DNA of 64,000 bases, taken from an uncultured Bacilli bacterium. Its GTDB lineage: Bacteria > Bacillota_I > Bacilli_A > RFN20 > CAG-288. Under the pieces are notes generated by a model, which was not told the DNA's origin, made no database searches, and saw only the letters and a list, made by a program, of their open reading frames with translations. A program made the position numbers and the translations under genes. The stretch covers positions 15,602 to 79,601 of the forward strand of contig CAKVBX010000003.1 in NCBI GenBank assembly GCA_934725685.1, read 5' to 3'. Positions 44,397 through 53,600 of this stretch are shown piece after piece. Numbering within the stretch: position 1 is the first letter of the stretch; each line of letters opens with the position of its first letter.

Positions 44397-45262
44397 GCGT
44401 TTAGATCCTCCGAAGTGAACATGTAGGGTAAGAGTCCCTTCACGGTCGTGAAGAGATGTTTCGTCTCATCTTTGTTATAAATATACACTGGGCAGTTTTC
44501 ATCCATGAGTTCACTCATAACCTGACGGCAGCTTCCGCAGGGCGTACCGATATTGGAAGAAGAAGTGATGAGGGAAAGAGAGACGATATCTTCCTTTCGG
44601 TAGCCGAGGGCATAGGTATGGAAGAGGGCGCACCGTTCCGCGCAGATGCTGTCTCCGAAGGCGGAATTCTCAATGTTGAACCCACGATGGAATTTTCCGT
44701 CCTTCGTGAGAACGAGGGCACCGACCTGGAAGTGGGAATACGTGCTGACTGCCATCTTTTGTGCTTCGAGAAGCAGCTTTTTCACCTTTTTCTGATCGGT
44801 ATAAAAGTCATACGGGAGCGTATTTAGAATGTCGTTTTGAAGGGCAAACATCTCTTCGGCCTCCTGTTCGGAGCGATGGTGATCATAACCGAAGGCGTGA
44901 AGAAGGCCGTGGATGAAAAGAAATGCGAGCTCCCGTTCCAACGGGTGACGATACTGTTTGGCCTGTTCTTTGGCGACATCGATGGAAAGCATAATGTCTC
45001 CAAGATCAAAGACCGGTTCGTCCGCGACGAAATCGGCCTCCCGATAGGCAAAGGTCAGAACATCGGTCGGACGATCGATGTTGCGGTATTTCTTATTGTA
45101 TTCATGCATTTTTTCCAATGTCTGAAGCGAAAGAGAGACTTCGTAGGTTCCTTTCTTGTTCAGTTTACTCAAGGTATGATCAAAGACCGTCTGGAAAAGA
45201 GAACGGTAGGATTTTTTCGTCTTGACGCAGGAAACGTAATCGAGAATGTGTTCATCGCCCAT
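44393..45262 (-). CDS. ybeY: YbeY endoribonuclease fused to cytidine deaminase
   Basis: 289 residues, two enzymes in one frame. Residues 1-150 are YbeY: NIDRPTDVLTFAY, LGDIMLSID and the metal triad HGLLHAFGYDH. Residues about 160-289 are a cytidine deaminase (Cdd): AVSTYSHFQVGALV, the catalytic GFNIENSAFGDSICAERCAL and the zinc PCGSCRQ. In related genomes ybeY and cdd are separate neighbours before era, so this is a fusion of adjacent genes. Both active sites look complete. GGAGG precedes the ATG. Confidence 0.94.
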   Translation of the reverse strand: MGDEHILDYVSCVKTKKSYRSLFQTVFDHTLSKLNKKGTYEVSLSLQTLEKMHEYNKKYRNIDRPTDVLTFAYREADFVADEPVFDLGDIMLSIDVAKEQAKQYRHPLERELAFLFIHGLLHAFGYDHHRSEQEAEEMFALQNDILNTLPYDFYTDQKKVKKLLLEAQKMAVSTYSHFQVGALVLTKDGKFHRGFNIENSAFGDSICAERCALFHTYALGYRKEDIVSLSLITSSSNIGTPCGSCRQVMSELMDENCPVYIYNKDETKHLFTTVKGLLPYMFTSEDLNA

Positions 45263-45319
45263 AAAAACTAGGCCTCCTATATACTTAAGTATATAGCAAA
45301 ACTTGCCTTTTTTTAAGGA

Positions 45320-46501
45320 CTAGTTCACTTTAAAGGGAGAAAAACTGAGAGAATTGAGTTCCCGGGCCTTCTTTTCCGAATAACGGAAGAGTTTCATGGT
45401 CTTTTCGAGGGAATAGGAGAAGGACATGGTCAGCATGATGATGAAGAGAAAGGAATTCATGGAGAATGATTCGGTCAGCGTCATGATGGAAAAAGCGAAG
45501 ACCGCAGTCGAGAAGATTTCCAAGAGATAGGTGACCACATGGGCCGTAAGAAGATTTTCGCTTCGCTTCCGCATTTCAAAAAAAGCTTGGATACCTTTCT
45601 CCTCTCCGGAGTTTTCAAGGAAGTAACTTTCTCTTAGGGTGCAATACCGGTTGAGAGCGTTCCGTTCATCCTGTAACGGAAGCCGCAGAAGGAAGAAGAG
45701 AAATGCAACGAGAAGAAGGAAAGAAAAGAAATAGGAGTTGAGAACTAGCATCACGGTGAGACCGATGCAGAACACCGCATAGGACAGGGTATCCGAAGCA
45801 CATTTGACCGTGTCCGTAATCAGCGTGTAAAGATGAAAGTAGTCTTTCTGGAAACCCAGTCGCCCACCGGACCGAAGCAGAAGATCTTTTTCCAGTCGGT
45901 GCCTTGTCATGATATTGAACAGATTCTGAAGCAGGATACCGAGGGCAAGAGCGACAGCGGATATCACACAAAAGACAAAGGCATTCGTCGAGGAAGTGAA
46001 AACCAGAAGACCGGCAAGGGAGAGTGCCTGAAAAAGAAAACACAGGCAATAGATAAGAATCTCCCGTTTTCTGAGGATGGAAACACGGCCACATTTTTCC
46101 TTCTTCCCTTTTGAAACAAACGCCATCATGTTGCCGGTGAAGAAGGTAAGAAATTCTCCGAGAGAGATACTCATTTCTCCAAAGGCCGGATCTTTAAGAT
46201 ACACACGATTCTTCGTGATGTTCTCCACGATGACAAAATGAAGCTGTTTTCCTTCGAATACCTGACAGATGAGAGGAAACATGTTAGAAGATATACTCCT
46301 GATATCATCAACATGAAAGGATTTATAATAAATGCCATGCCGTATCAATTCCTCTTTCATCTCCAAAAAACTCTGACATGATGACTGAAGTCGTACCATA
46401 TAGAATCCTTTGTCATGATTCATTTTTGCCAAAAGATTCCGTACCACACATTTTCCGCAGTCTCGCTCTTCGCTCTGTAATAGCATAGAAAAAGCCTCCA
46501 T
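45320..46501 (-). CDS. C39 peptidase fused to ABC exporter-like membrane domain, no ATPase domain
   Basis: 393 residues. Residues 1-130 are a C39 (double-glycine leader) peptidase: Gln9, Cys15 in ERDCG, His88 in LHFVIVEN and Asp104 in KDPAFG form the expected active site. Residues 145-380 have about five or six membrane spans resembling an ABC exporter fold. The nucleotide-binding domain of the usual 700-residue transporters is missing, and no ATPase gene or double-glycine peptide is nearby. ATG 46501 follows a -10 hexamer by six bases; ATG 46486 (MLLQSEERD) with GGAGG eight bases before it is an equally good start. Confidence 0.85.
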   Translation of the reverse strand: MEAFSMLLQSEERDCGKCVVRNLLAKMNHDKGFYMVRLQSSCQSFLEMKEELIRHGIYYKSFHVDDIRSISSNMFPLICQVFEGKQLHFVIVENITKNRVYLKDPAFGEMSISLGEFLTFFTGNMMAFVSKGKKEKCGRVSILRKREILIYCLCFLFQALSLAGLLVFTSSTNAFVFCVISAVALALGILLQNLFNIMTRHRLEKDLLLRSGGRLGFQKDYFHLYTLITDTVKCASDTLSYAVFCIGLTVMLVLNSYFFSFLLLVAFLFFLLRLPLQDERNALNRYCTLRESYFLENSGEEKGIQAFFEMRKRSENLLTAHVVTYLLEIFSTAVFAFSIMTLTESFSMNSFLFIIMLTMSFSYSLEKTMKLFRYSEKKARELNSLSFSPFKVN

Positions 46502-46537
46502 ACCTGATATATAGGCAAAAAGGCGATCATGTTCGAA

Positions 46538-47524
46538 TTATCTTAAATCAAAATCGTGAATGACCACTTCCTCCACAATATCTCCGAGCGCTTTGAAGAG
46601 ACGGTCCTTCGTCTGAGCAAGCAGTCGGCCTTTATAAAGGAAGGAATAGACGTGCTGAGAAGAGGAAAAACTAAGATAGGTGATTTTTCCCTCTTTCTTT
46701 CTCGACTCGAAGAGCGGAAGCAAATACTTCACTACATTTTCTTCCTCGAGGAACGGCATCTCATCGATATCCTCAATCAGTAGGACCTCGCTATTCATGG
46801 CAATCCGATAATCATTTACCGTTACTGCGTAAGCACCACCCTTTCGGAACAGGTGCATGAAAAGCATGGAATTAATATAGGAAACCTTTTTTTCAGCTTT
46901 CGCATAGTGATAACCGATGAGACGGAGAAGCGAACCTGAGAGATGTTTTCCTCCTTCCGGAGTCGTAAAGGCATAACCTTTTCTCCTTCCTTTTCCATCC
47001 TCTTCAATATCCTTCAGAGCATAGAGAAATACTTTGGATAATCCCTGCTGTTTCCGGATGTTGTCTCCGCTTAATAGAGAGGAAAGCAGGGTGTTACTAT
47101 CCGAATAAAGAAGGTTTGGCGTACAATCGCAGGGATCGATGCGGGAGAGAATACTGTCCACTTCCACAAGGTAAGGACAGGCCGTTTCCGCATAACGGAT
47201 CCGGTCATCATACTTTTCATAAAAAGGGCTCAGGTGATACCCTTGTTTCTTTCTCGGGCATTCAAACAGGGATCCGGTGCATTTTGCGCACTTCTTTCTA
47301 TCGGCAAGATAGGCGTAAACCTCGCCTAACGAGCGGTCCAAGGTCTCTTCCGTCTTGATGAGAGGGCGGATTTTCCCTAAGGCGCCGACATCCTGTTTCA
47401 GCATCAGGGACACCCGTTCCCTCAGCCTGGAAAGATCATCCTTATTCATCGCTAGGGGAACCGATGACTGGGAAACAAGAATCGTCCCTTCGTCGTTTCC
47501 GTTCTTGAATGTCGTTTCCTTCAT
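46538..47524 (-). CDS. dnaI: DnaI-like helicase loader with degenerate P-loop
   Basis: 328 residues. The N-terminal region has a DnaI-like Cys/His cluster (CAKC, FECPRK, ACPY). The AAA+ part aligns by shape, but the Walker A position reads TTPEGGKHLSGSLL with no GKT, and Walker B is LLIEDIDEM (usually LDDIG). Synteny with dnaB just upstream (four-base overlap) supports DnaI. It would normally load the replicative helicase; ATP use here is doubtful. Confidence 0.78.
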   Translation of the reverse strand: MKETTFKNGNDEGTILVSQSSVPLAMNKDDLSRLRERVSLMLKQDVGALGKIRPLIKTEETLDRSLGEVYAYLADRKKCAKCTGSLFECPRKKQGYHLSPFYEKYDDRIRYAETACPYLVEVDSILSRIDPCDCTPNLLYSDSNTLLSSLLSGDNIRKQQGLSKVFLYALKDIEEDGKGRRKGYAFTTPEGGKHLSGSLLRLIGYHYAKAEKKVSYINSMLFMHLFRKGGAYAVTVNDYRIAMNSEVLLIEDIDEMPFLEEENVVKYLLPLFESRKKEGKITYLSFSSSQHVYSFLYKGRLLAQTKDRLFKALGDIVEEVVIHDFDLR

Positions 47525-48762
47525 AATTTCACCTTTCCTAACAAAGAAGTCAGATCATCCTTGGTGATTTCCTTTTCCTCTTCCACCGCTTCTTCCGTTT
47601 TCTCTTCCTTGACTTTTTTCGGCCGATTGGTCTTTTTGCTGTTTGCTACAGTGAAGTCCCGGGTCTTCAAACGGACAAGGGCATCATAACAATCCTGTAC
47701 CCCATTGGCAGAAAGAGAATACGCCACCTTCTCAATAAGAAGAGAATTGAATTCTTTGTCCGTCTTCTTCAGGCAGTAGTCAAGAATGACATTGATGACT
47801 CCGTTGTCGAATCCGAAATTAGAGCGAAGTTTCTCCACTTCCTTCATCATGAAATCACTCGGTTCCGCATGAAAGAATGCCTGTAGATATTCCTTCGGAG
47901 TCGCACTTTGGAAAAGGCGGACCATGCTGGAAGCATTTTCTTTGCCGAGTGAAGCTTTTTCCTTGGCGATATCATCATTCCTCACATAGTGATTGAGATT
48001 ACGAACCTGTTTTTGGAACTTGTCAAAATAGAATTTCAGATCACTGTCGAAGCAGGATTCAATCAGCTGAAATGCCGTCTTTTCATCGATACCGTAAAGC
48101 TTGGAGCAATCAATGATTTCTTTCTCATAGGGCTCGATTGCGGTAAAGGGAAGAGAAGCGGTAACATAGTCCTCGAAGAGTTTGGCATCGAAGTGGCTGA
48201 TTTCCTTATACCGCTTGGACTCTACGCCTTCGGACTTTTTCAGATCCTCTTCCGTAAGAGCCACGGAAAACACATCGGAAAAACGTTCCGAGACATTCTG
48301 ATAACCCGCTTCTGTTTCCTTCTCCGGCTTGGAGAAATAGGAAAGCAGACGGAAATATTTCTTCCGGGAAACATTTTGGAGGAGGAGATTCTTTAGAATG
48401 GGATCATCGAAGAACTTTCTCGGACTCGCAGGAGGAAGAAGGCGGTAATGATAGAAAGCCTTCGTGCCGTTCTCATCGGTTTTCTCTTTGCGGTAGGTTT
48501 CAAGAAGACCGATGCCCTCCAGCTTCCGTCTCGCTTTCAAAAACAGAGAAACATCCATTCCAAGCAAAGAAAGAAAGTCCTCATGCAGAATCATTCCTTC
48601 CCCGGAATAGAATTTGCTGTTATCGAAAAGGACCTGATAAAGCAGATGGCCGTCTCCTTTCACAATCGGAAGATAAAGGAGAGACAAGACGGAAAAATCA
48701 GTATCCGATAAGGAAAAATCAGCCTGCACGCTGAACGAGGAGAGAGGTTCAATAATGTTCAT
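47521..48762 (-). CDS. dnaB: Replication initiation protein DnaB (Bacillus type)
   Basis: 413 residues. N-terminal winged-helix DnaD-like domain (ADFSLSDTDFSVLSLLYLPIVKGDG; family: L...dq.vL..LYqPliG), and a C-terminal DnaB_2 domain (TPKEYLQAFFHAEPSDFMMKEVEKL, GVINVILDYCL), ending in an acidic/lysine tail and LLGKVKL. Acts with DnaD and DnaI to load helicase at oriC or stalled forks. This is not the hexameric helicase (DnaC in B. subtilis). The -10 TATAAT ends six bases before its ATG. Confidence 0.88.
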   Translation of the reverse strand: MNIIEPLSSFSVQADFSLSDTDFSVLSLLYLPIVKGDGHLLYQVLFDNSKFYSGEGMILHEDFLSLLGMDVSLFLKARRKLEGIGLLETYRKEKTDENGTKAFYHYRLLPPASPRKFFDDPILKNLLLQNVSRKKYFRLLSYFSKPEKETEAGYQNVSERFSDVFSVALTEEDLKKSEGVESKRYKEISHFDAKLFEDYVTASLPFTAIEPYEKEIIDCSKLYGIDEKTAFQLIESCFDSDLKFYFDKFQKQVRNLNHYVRNDDIAKEKASLGKENASSMVRLFQSATPKEYLQAFFHAEPSDFMMKEVEKLRSNFGFDNGVINVILDYCLKKTDKEFNSLLIEKVAYSLSANGVQDCYDALVRLKTRDFTVANSKKTNRPKKVKEEKTEEAVEEEKEITKDDLTSLLGKVKL

Positions 48763-48777
48763 ACCTCAATTATACCA
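48763..48777 (-). promoter_or_regulatory. Extended -10 promoter abutting the dnaB ATG
   Basis: Minus strand TGGTATAAT (hexamer 48769-48774), then six bases, then the ATG at 48762. The only purine-rich run, GAGG, is one base from the ATG, too close to act as a ribosome site. A leaderless dnaB-dnaI mRNA is predicted. Confidence 0.6.
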
Positions 48778-48842
48778 AAGAAAGCACTTCATTGCTGTCA
48801 CAAGGAGTAGAAAACTCACTTTCAATTCCAGTATGCAATTGG

Positions 48843-48848
48843 TAAAAT
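48843..48848 (+). promoter_or_regulatory. Extended -10 of the pyk promoter
   Basis: TGGTAAAAT with TTCAAT 16 bases upstream as a weak -35. The leader is about 48 bases and carries GGAGG before the pyk ATG, unlike the leaderless promoters nearby. Confidence 0.5.
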
Positions 48849-48901
48849 ATACAGGTATCCTTAAACCTATTTATATTTTCTAACCAACGGAGGTACCACC
48901 G

Positions 48902-50380
48902 ATGAACTATCGGATAGACAAGAAAACCAAAATTGTCTGCACTATTGGCCCTGCAAGTCAGGACAAGGAAATGATGCGGAAATTGCTCGCTTCAGGTATG
49001 ACCTGTATGAGAATGAACTTCTCCCACGGAAGCCATGAAGAGCATCTGGAAAAGATTCAGACTCTGAGAGAACTCGAAAAAGAGGAAGACCTCATCATTC
49101 CAATCTGCCTCGACACCAAAGGACCTGAGATCCGTACCGGACTCTTCGAGGGAGGCTCTGCCGAATTCCACAAAGGCGAGACAACCCGGATTTATATGGG
49201 CACGGAAAAAACAGGAACCGAGAAAGCCTTCGGTGTCACCTATAAGAATCTCTATCACGACTGCACCATCGGAAGTGTCATCCGTCTCGATGACGGGAAC
49301 CTCGAACTTATCGTCGAAGGAAAAGACGAAGAGAAGAAAGAACTCATTTGCCGCATCGGTAACGACCATGTCTGCAAAGACCGGCGCGGCGTCAACTGCC
49401 CTGGTGTCCATTTGACGATGCCCTACCTTTCCGAACAAGATAAGAACGACCTTATCTTCGGATGTGAAGAACATGTCGACCTCGTCTCTGCGTCGTTTGT
49501 CAGAAGCGTCCAGGACATCAAGGACATGAGAACACTGCTCGATTCCCACGGCGGAAGGAACATTCTCATTATCTCCAAGATTGAAAATACCGAGGCCATC
49601 GAAAACCTCGACAGCATCATTCGTGCCAGTGACGGCATCATGGTCGCCAGAGGCGATCTCGGTGTCGAAATCCCGGCCGAACAGGTTCCGACCTATCAGC
49701 GCTACATGATCGAAACCTGCCGTAAATATGGCAAGCCCGTCATCACGGCAACGCAGATGCTCGATTCCATGATCCACAATCCCTATCCGACGAGAGCGGA
49801 AGTCAGCGACGTCTCCTGGGCCATCGACCAGGGAAGCGACGCCGTCATGCTCTCCGGAGAAAGTGCCAGCGGACAGTATCCGGTCGAATCTGTGGAAATG
49901 CAGGCCAAGATTGCAAGAGAAGTCGAAAAGCACTTCAACTACGAGCTCTCCTCCCATCAGGCCTTTGAGACTTCGAACAAGAAAGTCAATGACGCCATCG
50001 CCGCTGCCGTCTCCGACACTGCCATCCTGATCAACGCCAAGCTCATCATCTGCTTCTCCGTCTCCGGTCAGACCGGTGTCCGCATCGCCAAAACGAGACC
50101 GATTTGCCCTGTTTTCGTCGTCTCCTCGGATTTCGACGCCCTCACCCACACCATGCTCTATTATGCCTGTTATCCTTACCACACGAAAAAAGTTCCGCAG
50201 TTCACGGAAGAGATGGAAGTTCTGGCCCTGAAGATTGCAAGGGATTACGGAATACCGGCAGGAAGCCATATCATCATGACCGGCGGCACCCCCGTCGGAG
50301 CGGGGAAGACCAACTTCATGAAGGTGCTCACAGTCCATGACCTGGACAGCAAGTCATACACGGAGGAAGATGACGAATGA
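48902..50380 (+). CDS. pyk: Pyruvate kinase
   Basis: 492 residues. Converts PEP and ADP to pyruvate and ATP. Motifs: KIVCTIGPAS, MNFSHGSHEEH, CLDTKGPEIRTG, ISKIENTEAIENLD, IMVARGDLGVEIP, ATQMLDSM, then the C-terminal domain with GVRIAKTRP. No extra PEP-utiliser domain is present. A four-base overlap joins it to glucokinase, so the first and last glycolytic kinases are co-expressed. Confidence 0.97.
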   Translation: MNYRIDKKTKIVCTIGPASQDKEMMRKLLASGMTCMRMNFSHGSHEEHLEKIQTLRELEKEEDLIIPICLDTKGPEIRTGLFEGGSAEFHKGETTRIYMGTEKTGTEKAFGVTYKNLYHDCTIGSVIRLDDGNLELIVEGKDEEKKELICRIGNDHVCKDRRGVNCPGVHLTMPYLSEQDKNDLIFGCEEHVDLVSASFVRSVQDIKDMRTLLDSHGGRNILIISKIENTEAIENLDSIIRASDGIMVARGDLGVEIPAEQVPTYQRYMIETCRKYGKPVITATQMLDSMIHNPYPTRAEVSDVSWAIDQGSDAVMLSGESASGQYPVESVEMQAKIAREVEKHFNYELSSHQAFETSNKKVNDAIAAAVSDTAILINAKLIICFSVSGQTGVRIAKTRPICPVFVVSSDFDALTHTMLYYACYPYHTKKVPQFTEEMEVLALKIARDYGIPAGSHIIMTGGTPVGAGKTNFMKVLTVHDLDSKSYTEEDDE

Positions 50381-51255
50381 CAGACAGAATTATTTCAATC
50401 GATTGCGGCGGAACCAATCTTCGCGTCGCGGTGATGGATAGGGAACTCAACATTCTCGCTGTGAGAATCGTACCCTCCATCAAGAACGATCCGAAAAAGC
50501 TTTATGACACCATGAAGGCTCTTATTCATGAGGTCATGGAAGAGAACGGACTCGAAAAAGCCGAATCCATCGGCATGTCAATGTGCGGTGTCGTCGAAAA
50601 CAACAAGGTTGGAAGAGTCGGAAATCTCGGCATCGATTTCTTTGATTTCGAATCCCTTTTTCAGAGAGATTTTCCTGGTGCTAAGCTTTACTTCGCCAAT
50701 GACGCCAACTGCTCTGCCTTGGTCGAAGCGGAATATGGTGCCAACAAAGGTGCAAGAAATTCGGTCTTTGTTACGATTTCCACCGGTATTGGCATCGGTG
50801 TCATCCACAACGGGGAGATGATTGATCTTCCTTTGGAAGGCGGAAGACTTCTCACTGAATATCAGGGGACGAAGTATGAGACGGAATATCTCCTTTCCGG
50901 CAACGGCATCGTCCACCTCGCTGAGCTCAACAACATCCATGTCGATAGTGCCTATGACTTCTTCACCCGTCTGAGAACGGGAGAGGAAGCGATGAAGAAG
51001 CTCTATGAAATCTGGATCGATAAACTCGCCCTATGGTTTGCGAATCTCCAGTTGCTCTTCAATGCGGAGTCCTATGCCGTCTCCGGCGGTGTTATGAAGA
51101 GCAAAGACCTCTTCTTCGAGGATCTGGCGAAAAGAGCCAACGCCTATATCGCTAATTGGAACTTTAAGCCCATCGTCCTCAACTATGCGGCCTTCACCCA
51201 GGATGTCGGTCTCGCCGGCGGCGCAGCTCTTGCGTGGCACGCCTTAAAGAAGTAG
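50377..51255 (+). CDS. glk: ROK family sugar kinase, probable glucokinase
   Basis: 292 residues. ATP phosphate loop SIDCGGTNLRVAV, then GMSMCGVVE, the catalytic FANDANCSALVEAEYGA (Asp in ND) and ISTGIGIGVIHNG. The ROK zinc motif (H and CxCG..GC) is absent; the segment reads EGGRLLTEYQGTKYE. Coupling to pyruvate kinase suggests glucose as substrate, but the sugar is inferred. Confidence 0.82.
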   Translation: MTDRIISIDCGGTNLRVAVMDRELNILAVRIVPSIKNDPKKLYDTMKALIHEVMEENGLEKAESIGMSMCGVVENNKVGRVGNLGIDFFDFESLFQRDFPGAKLYFANDANCSALVEAEYGANKGARNSVFVTISTGIGIGVIHNGEMIDLPLEGGRLLTEYQGTKYETEYLLSGNGIVHLAELNNIHVDSAYDFFTRLRTGEEAMKKLYEIWIDKLALWFANLQLLFNAESYAVSGGVMKSKDLFFEDLAKRANAYIANWNFKPIVLNYAAFTQDVGLAGGAALAWHALKK

Positions 51256-51300
51256 AATAGTTAGACTTAATCGTAGATTAAGATATTGAAAGGTACTGAA

Positions 51301-53223
51301 ATGAAAATCATTTTACCGGATCATTCCGAAAAAGAAATCAAAGACGGCTCCACCGCCTTGGAAGCATGCAAAAGCATCTCCCTCTCCCTCGCCGAAAAGG
51401 CAATCTGTGCGAAAGTCAATGGGGAGCTGTTCGATCTGAACTCTGTCCTTCCTGAAAGCTGCACGTTCGAAGCCATCACGAAATCTTCTCCGGAGGCCCT
51501 TCACGTTCTCCGCCATTCCGCTGCCCATCTTATGGCCGAAGCCATCCAGCATCTCTATCCTGGTGTCCAGTTCGCCTATGGACCTGCTACCGAAGATGGA
51601 TTCTACTATGATATGAAGCTCCCAAAGCCGATTTCCGAGGCGGACTTCGGAAAAATCGAAGTTGAGATGAAGAAAATCATCTCCGAAAAGCAGGCCATCG
51701 TCAGAAAAGAAGTCACCACCGAAGAAGCCGAGAAGCTCTTCGCCGACCAAAAATATAAACTCATCCACATCCATGAGCTCGCCGACAAGGGAGCCAAACT
51801 CTCGGTCTATGAACAGGGTGACTTCCGCGATCTCTGCCTTGGGCCCCATATGAAGAACACCAAGGAAATCAAGGCAATCAAAATCATGTCCACTTCTTCC
51901 TGTTATTTCCAGGGGAACAAGGAAAACGATTCTTTGACCAGAATCTATGGTACCGCTTTCTTCTCCCAGGCCGACCTCGATGCCTATCTTAAGCTTTTGG
52001 AGGAGAGAAAGGAAGCTGACCACAAACGTCTCGGTAGTCAACTCGGACTCTTCATGTTCTCAGACTACGGCCCGGGTCTTCCTTTCTGGCTTCCGAACGG
52101 CATGATTATCCGCCACGAGCTCGAGAACTTCCTCTGGGACCTTCTCACCAAGGAATATGGTTACACCTTCCTCAAGACTCCGCAGATGCTCTCCAGAGAG
52201 CTTTGGGAGACTTCCGGCCACTGGAAGAAGTACAAGGAAAACATGTACATTACCAAGGTCGACGGCAAGCCTTATGCCATCAAGCCGATGAACTGCCCCG
52301 GTGCCATCCTTGTCTACCAGAACAGCATCCACTCCTATCGTGACCTTCCAATCCGTTATGCCGAATTCGGTCTCGATCATCGTCATGAGGCCAGCGGCGC
52401 CCTCAATGGTCTCTTCCGTGTCCGTGCCTTCACACAGGATGACGCCCATATCCTTCTCGCCTTCGATCAGATCGGCGATGAAATCCGTAAGATGATCCGT
52501 ATGTTCGGTTATGTCTACAAGACTTTTGGTCTTTCCTATTCTGTCGAACTCTCCACCCGTCCGGACAAGTTTGTCGGAAAAATCTCGACCTGGGACAAAG
52601 CCGAAGCTGAACTCAAGGCTTGCCTTGAGGAAAACAACCTTCCTTATGAAGTCAATGAGGGCGACGGCGCCTTCTACGGCCCGAAGCTCGACTTCAAGAT
52701 CAAGGACTCCCTCAACCGTGTCTGGCAGTGCGGTACCATCCAGCTCGATATGCAGCTTCCGCATCGTTTCGGTCTCACCTATGTCGACAAAGATGGCAAG
52801 ACCAAGGAACCGGTCATGCTGCACCGTGCCATCTTCGGCTCCTTCGAAAGATTCCTCGGCATCATCACCGAGAACTTCCGTGGTGCCTTCCCAACATGGC
52901 TGCATCCGGAACAGGTCCGCATCATCCCAGTCAACAGCGATGAAAAGGTTGTCTCCCTCGCCAAGGATCTCAACAAGAAGCTCCTCAAGAAGGACATCAG
53001 AACCAAGATTGATGACCGCAACGAAAAGCTTTCCTATAAGATCCATGATTCTCAGGTCATGAAGGTTCCATATACGATTGTTCTCGGACCCAAGGAAGCC
53101 GAATCCGGTGAGATTACGTACCGTCTCTATCATGAAACCGAATCCAGAACCGTCTTTGAAAAGGATTTCATCAAAATCATCGAAACTGATATCAAGACCA
53201 GAGCCCCGTATCGTCATTACTGA
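51301..53223 (+). CDS. thrS: Threonyl-tRNA synthetase
   Basis: 640 residues from ATG 51301 (MKIILPDHSEKEI), with AAAGGT upstream; an in-frame TTG at 51286 is less likely. Domains: TGS (1-60), SAD editing domain (HVLRHSAAHLMAEAI with zinc-type His), class II core with motif 2 YAEFGLDHRHEASGALNGL and RVRAFTQDDAHI, motif 3 HRAIFGSFERFLGI, and anticodon domain. The 45-base gap upstream leaves no room for a T-box. Confidence 0.97.
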   Translation: MKIILPDHSEKEIKDGSTALEACKSISLSLAEKAICAKVNGELFDLNSVLPESCTFEAITKSSPEALHVLRHSAAHLMAEAIQHLYPGVQFAYGPATEDGFYYDMKLPKPISEADFGKIEVEMKKIISEKQAIVRKEVTTEEAEKLFADQKYKLIHIHELADKGAKLSVYEQGDFRDLCLGPHMKNTKEIKAIKIMSTSSCYFQGNKENDSLTRIYGTAFFSQADLDAYLKLLEERKEADHKRLGSQLGLFMFSDYGPGLPFWLPNGMIIRHELENFLWDLLTKEYGYTFLKTPQMLSRELWETSGHWKKYKENMYITKVDGKPYAIKPMNCPGAILVYQNSIHSYRDLPIRYAEFGLDHRHEASGALNGLFRVRAFTQDDAHILLAFDQIGDEIRKMIRMFGYVYKTFGLSYSVELSTRPDKFVGKISTWDKAEAELKACLEENNLPYEVNEGDGAFYGPKLDFKIKDSLNRVWQCGTIQLDMQLPHRFGLTYVDKDGKTKEPVMLHRAIFGSFERFLGIITENFRGAFPTWLHPEQVRIIPVNSDEKVVSLAKDLNKKLLKKDIRTKIDDRNEKLSYKIHDSQVMKVPYTIVLGPKEAESGEITYRLYHETESRTVFEKDFIKIIETDIKTRAPYRHY

Positions 53224-53232
53224 ACCGAATAT

Positions 53233-53254
53233 AGCTCCCTTCGGGGAGCTTTTC
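53233..53254 (+). terminator. Rho-independent terminator of thrS
   Basis: Stem AGCTCCC/GGGAGCT with a TTCG loop and a T-rich tail, ten bases past the stop. Confidence 0.88.
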
Positions 53255-53283
53255 TCTTATTATAGAGGAAAAAAGGCAAATGA

Positions 53284-53315
53284 AAAAGCCCCGTCATGGC
53301 AGTGGCGGGGCTTTT
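53284..53315 (-). terminator. Terminator of the mraZ-rsmH-ftsL operon
   Basis: Stem AAAAGCCCCG/CGGGGCTTTT with a 12-base loop; the A-run on the plus strand is the T-run for minus-strand transcription. Confidence 0.85.
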
Positions 53316-53356
53316 CAACGTCTCGTATTGTGAAAGGAGTTTTTCAACCGTAAGGA

Positions 53357-53596
53357 TTACGGAATCTTGTGATTGTATTTCTGAGAAGAATCATTATTTT
53401 CCTTCTCCAGATAATCGACTTCGGCATTGTAATTGTCAATACGGCGCGAAAGCTCAGAATTGGCTTTGGAATAGACAGTGAGAACAACGGCGGAGGAAGC
53501 CGAAACGGCAGCCGTGAAAACGACCATGGCAATCATGGCATTTCTGAGACGATGAGCCGGTTTTTTTCGATAAGTTCGATTGACTCTGTCTTTCAT
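53357..53596 (-). CDS. ftsL: FtsL-like division protein
   Basis: 79 residues: a basic cytoplasmic N-terminus (MKDRVNRTYRKKPAHRLR), one membrane span (MIAMVVFTAAVSASSAVVLTVY), then a short extracellular coiled coil (ANSELSRRIDNYNAEVDYLEKEN). Sequence alone is not diagnostic, but the size, topology and position right after rsmH match FtsL of the dcw cluster. It would bridge DivIC/DivIB to the septal synthase. Confidence 0.72.
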   Translation of the reverse strand: MKDRVNRTYRKKPAHRLRNAMIAMVVFTAAVSASSAVVLTVYSKANSELSRRIDNYNAEVDYLEKENNDSSQKYNHKIP

Positions 53597-53600
53597 AAGG

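Noticed and set aside
48992..50338. 448-codon minus-strand open frame opposite pyk
   Set aside because: Complete overlap with pyruvate kinase and no homology-like motif.
51256..51300. T-box leaders before thrS, hisS, glyS or pheS
   Set aside because: The gaps are 45 to about 100 bases or absent, too short for a T-box, and no T-box core sequence is seen.
52060..53217. 385-codon minus-strand open frame opposite thrS
   Set aside because: Shadow of the synthetase gene, same reasons.
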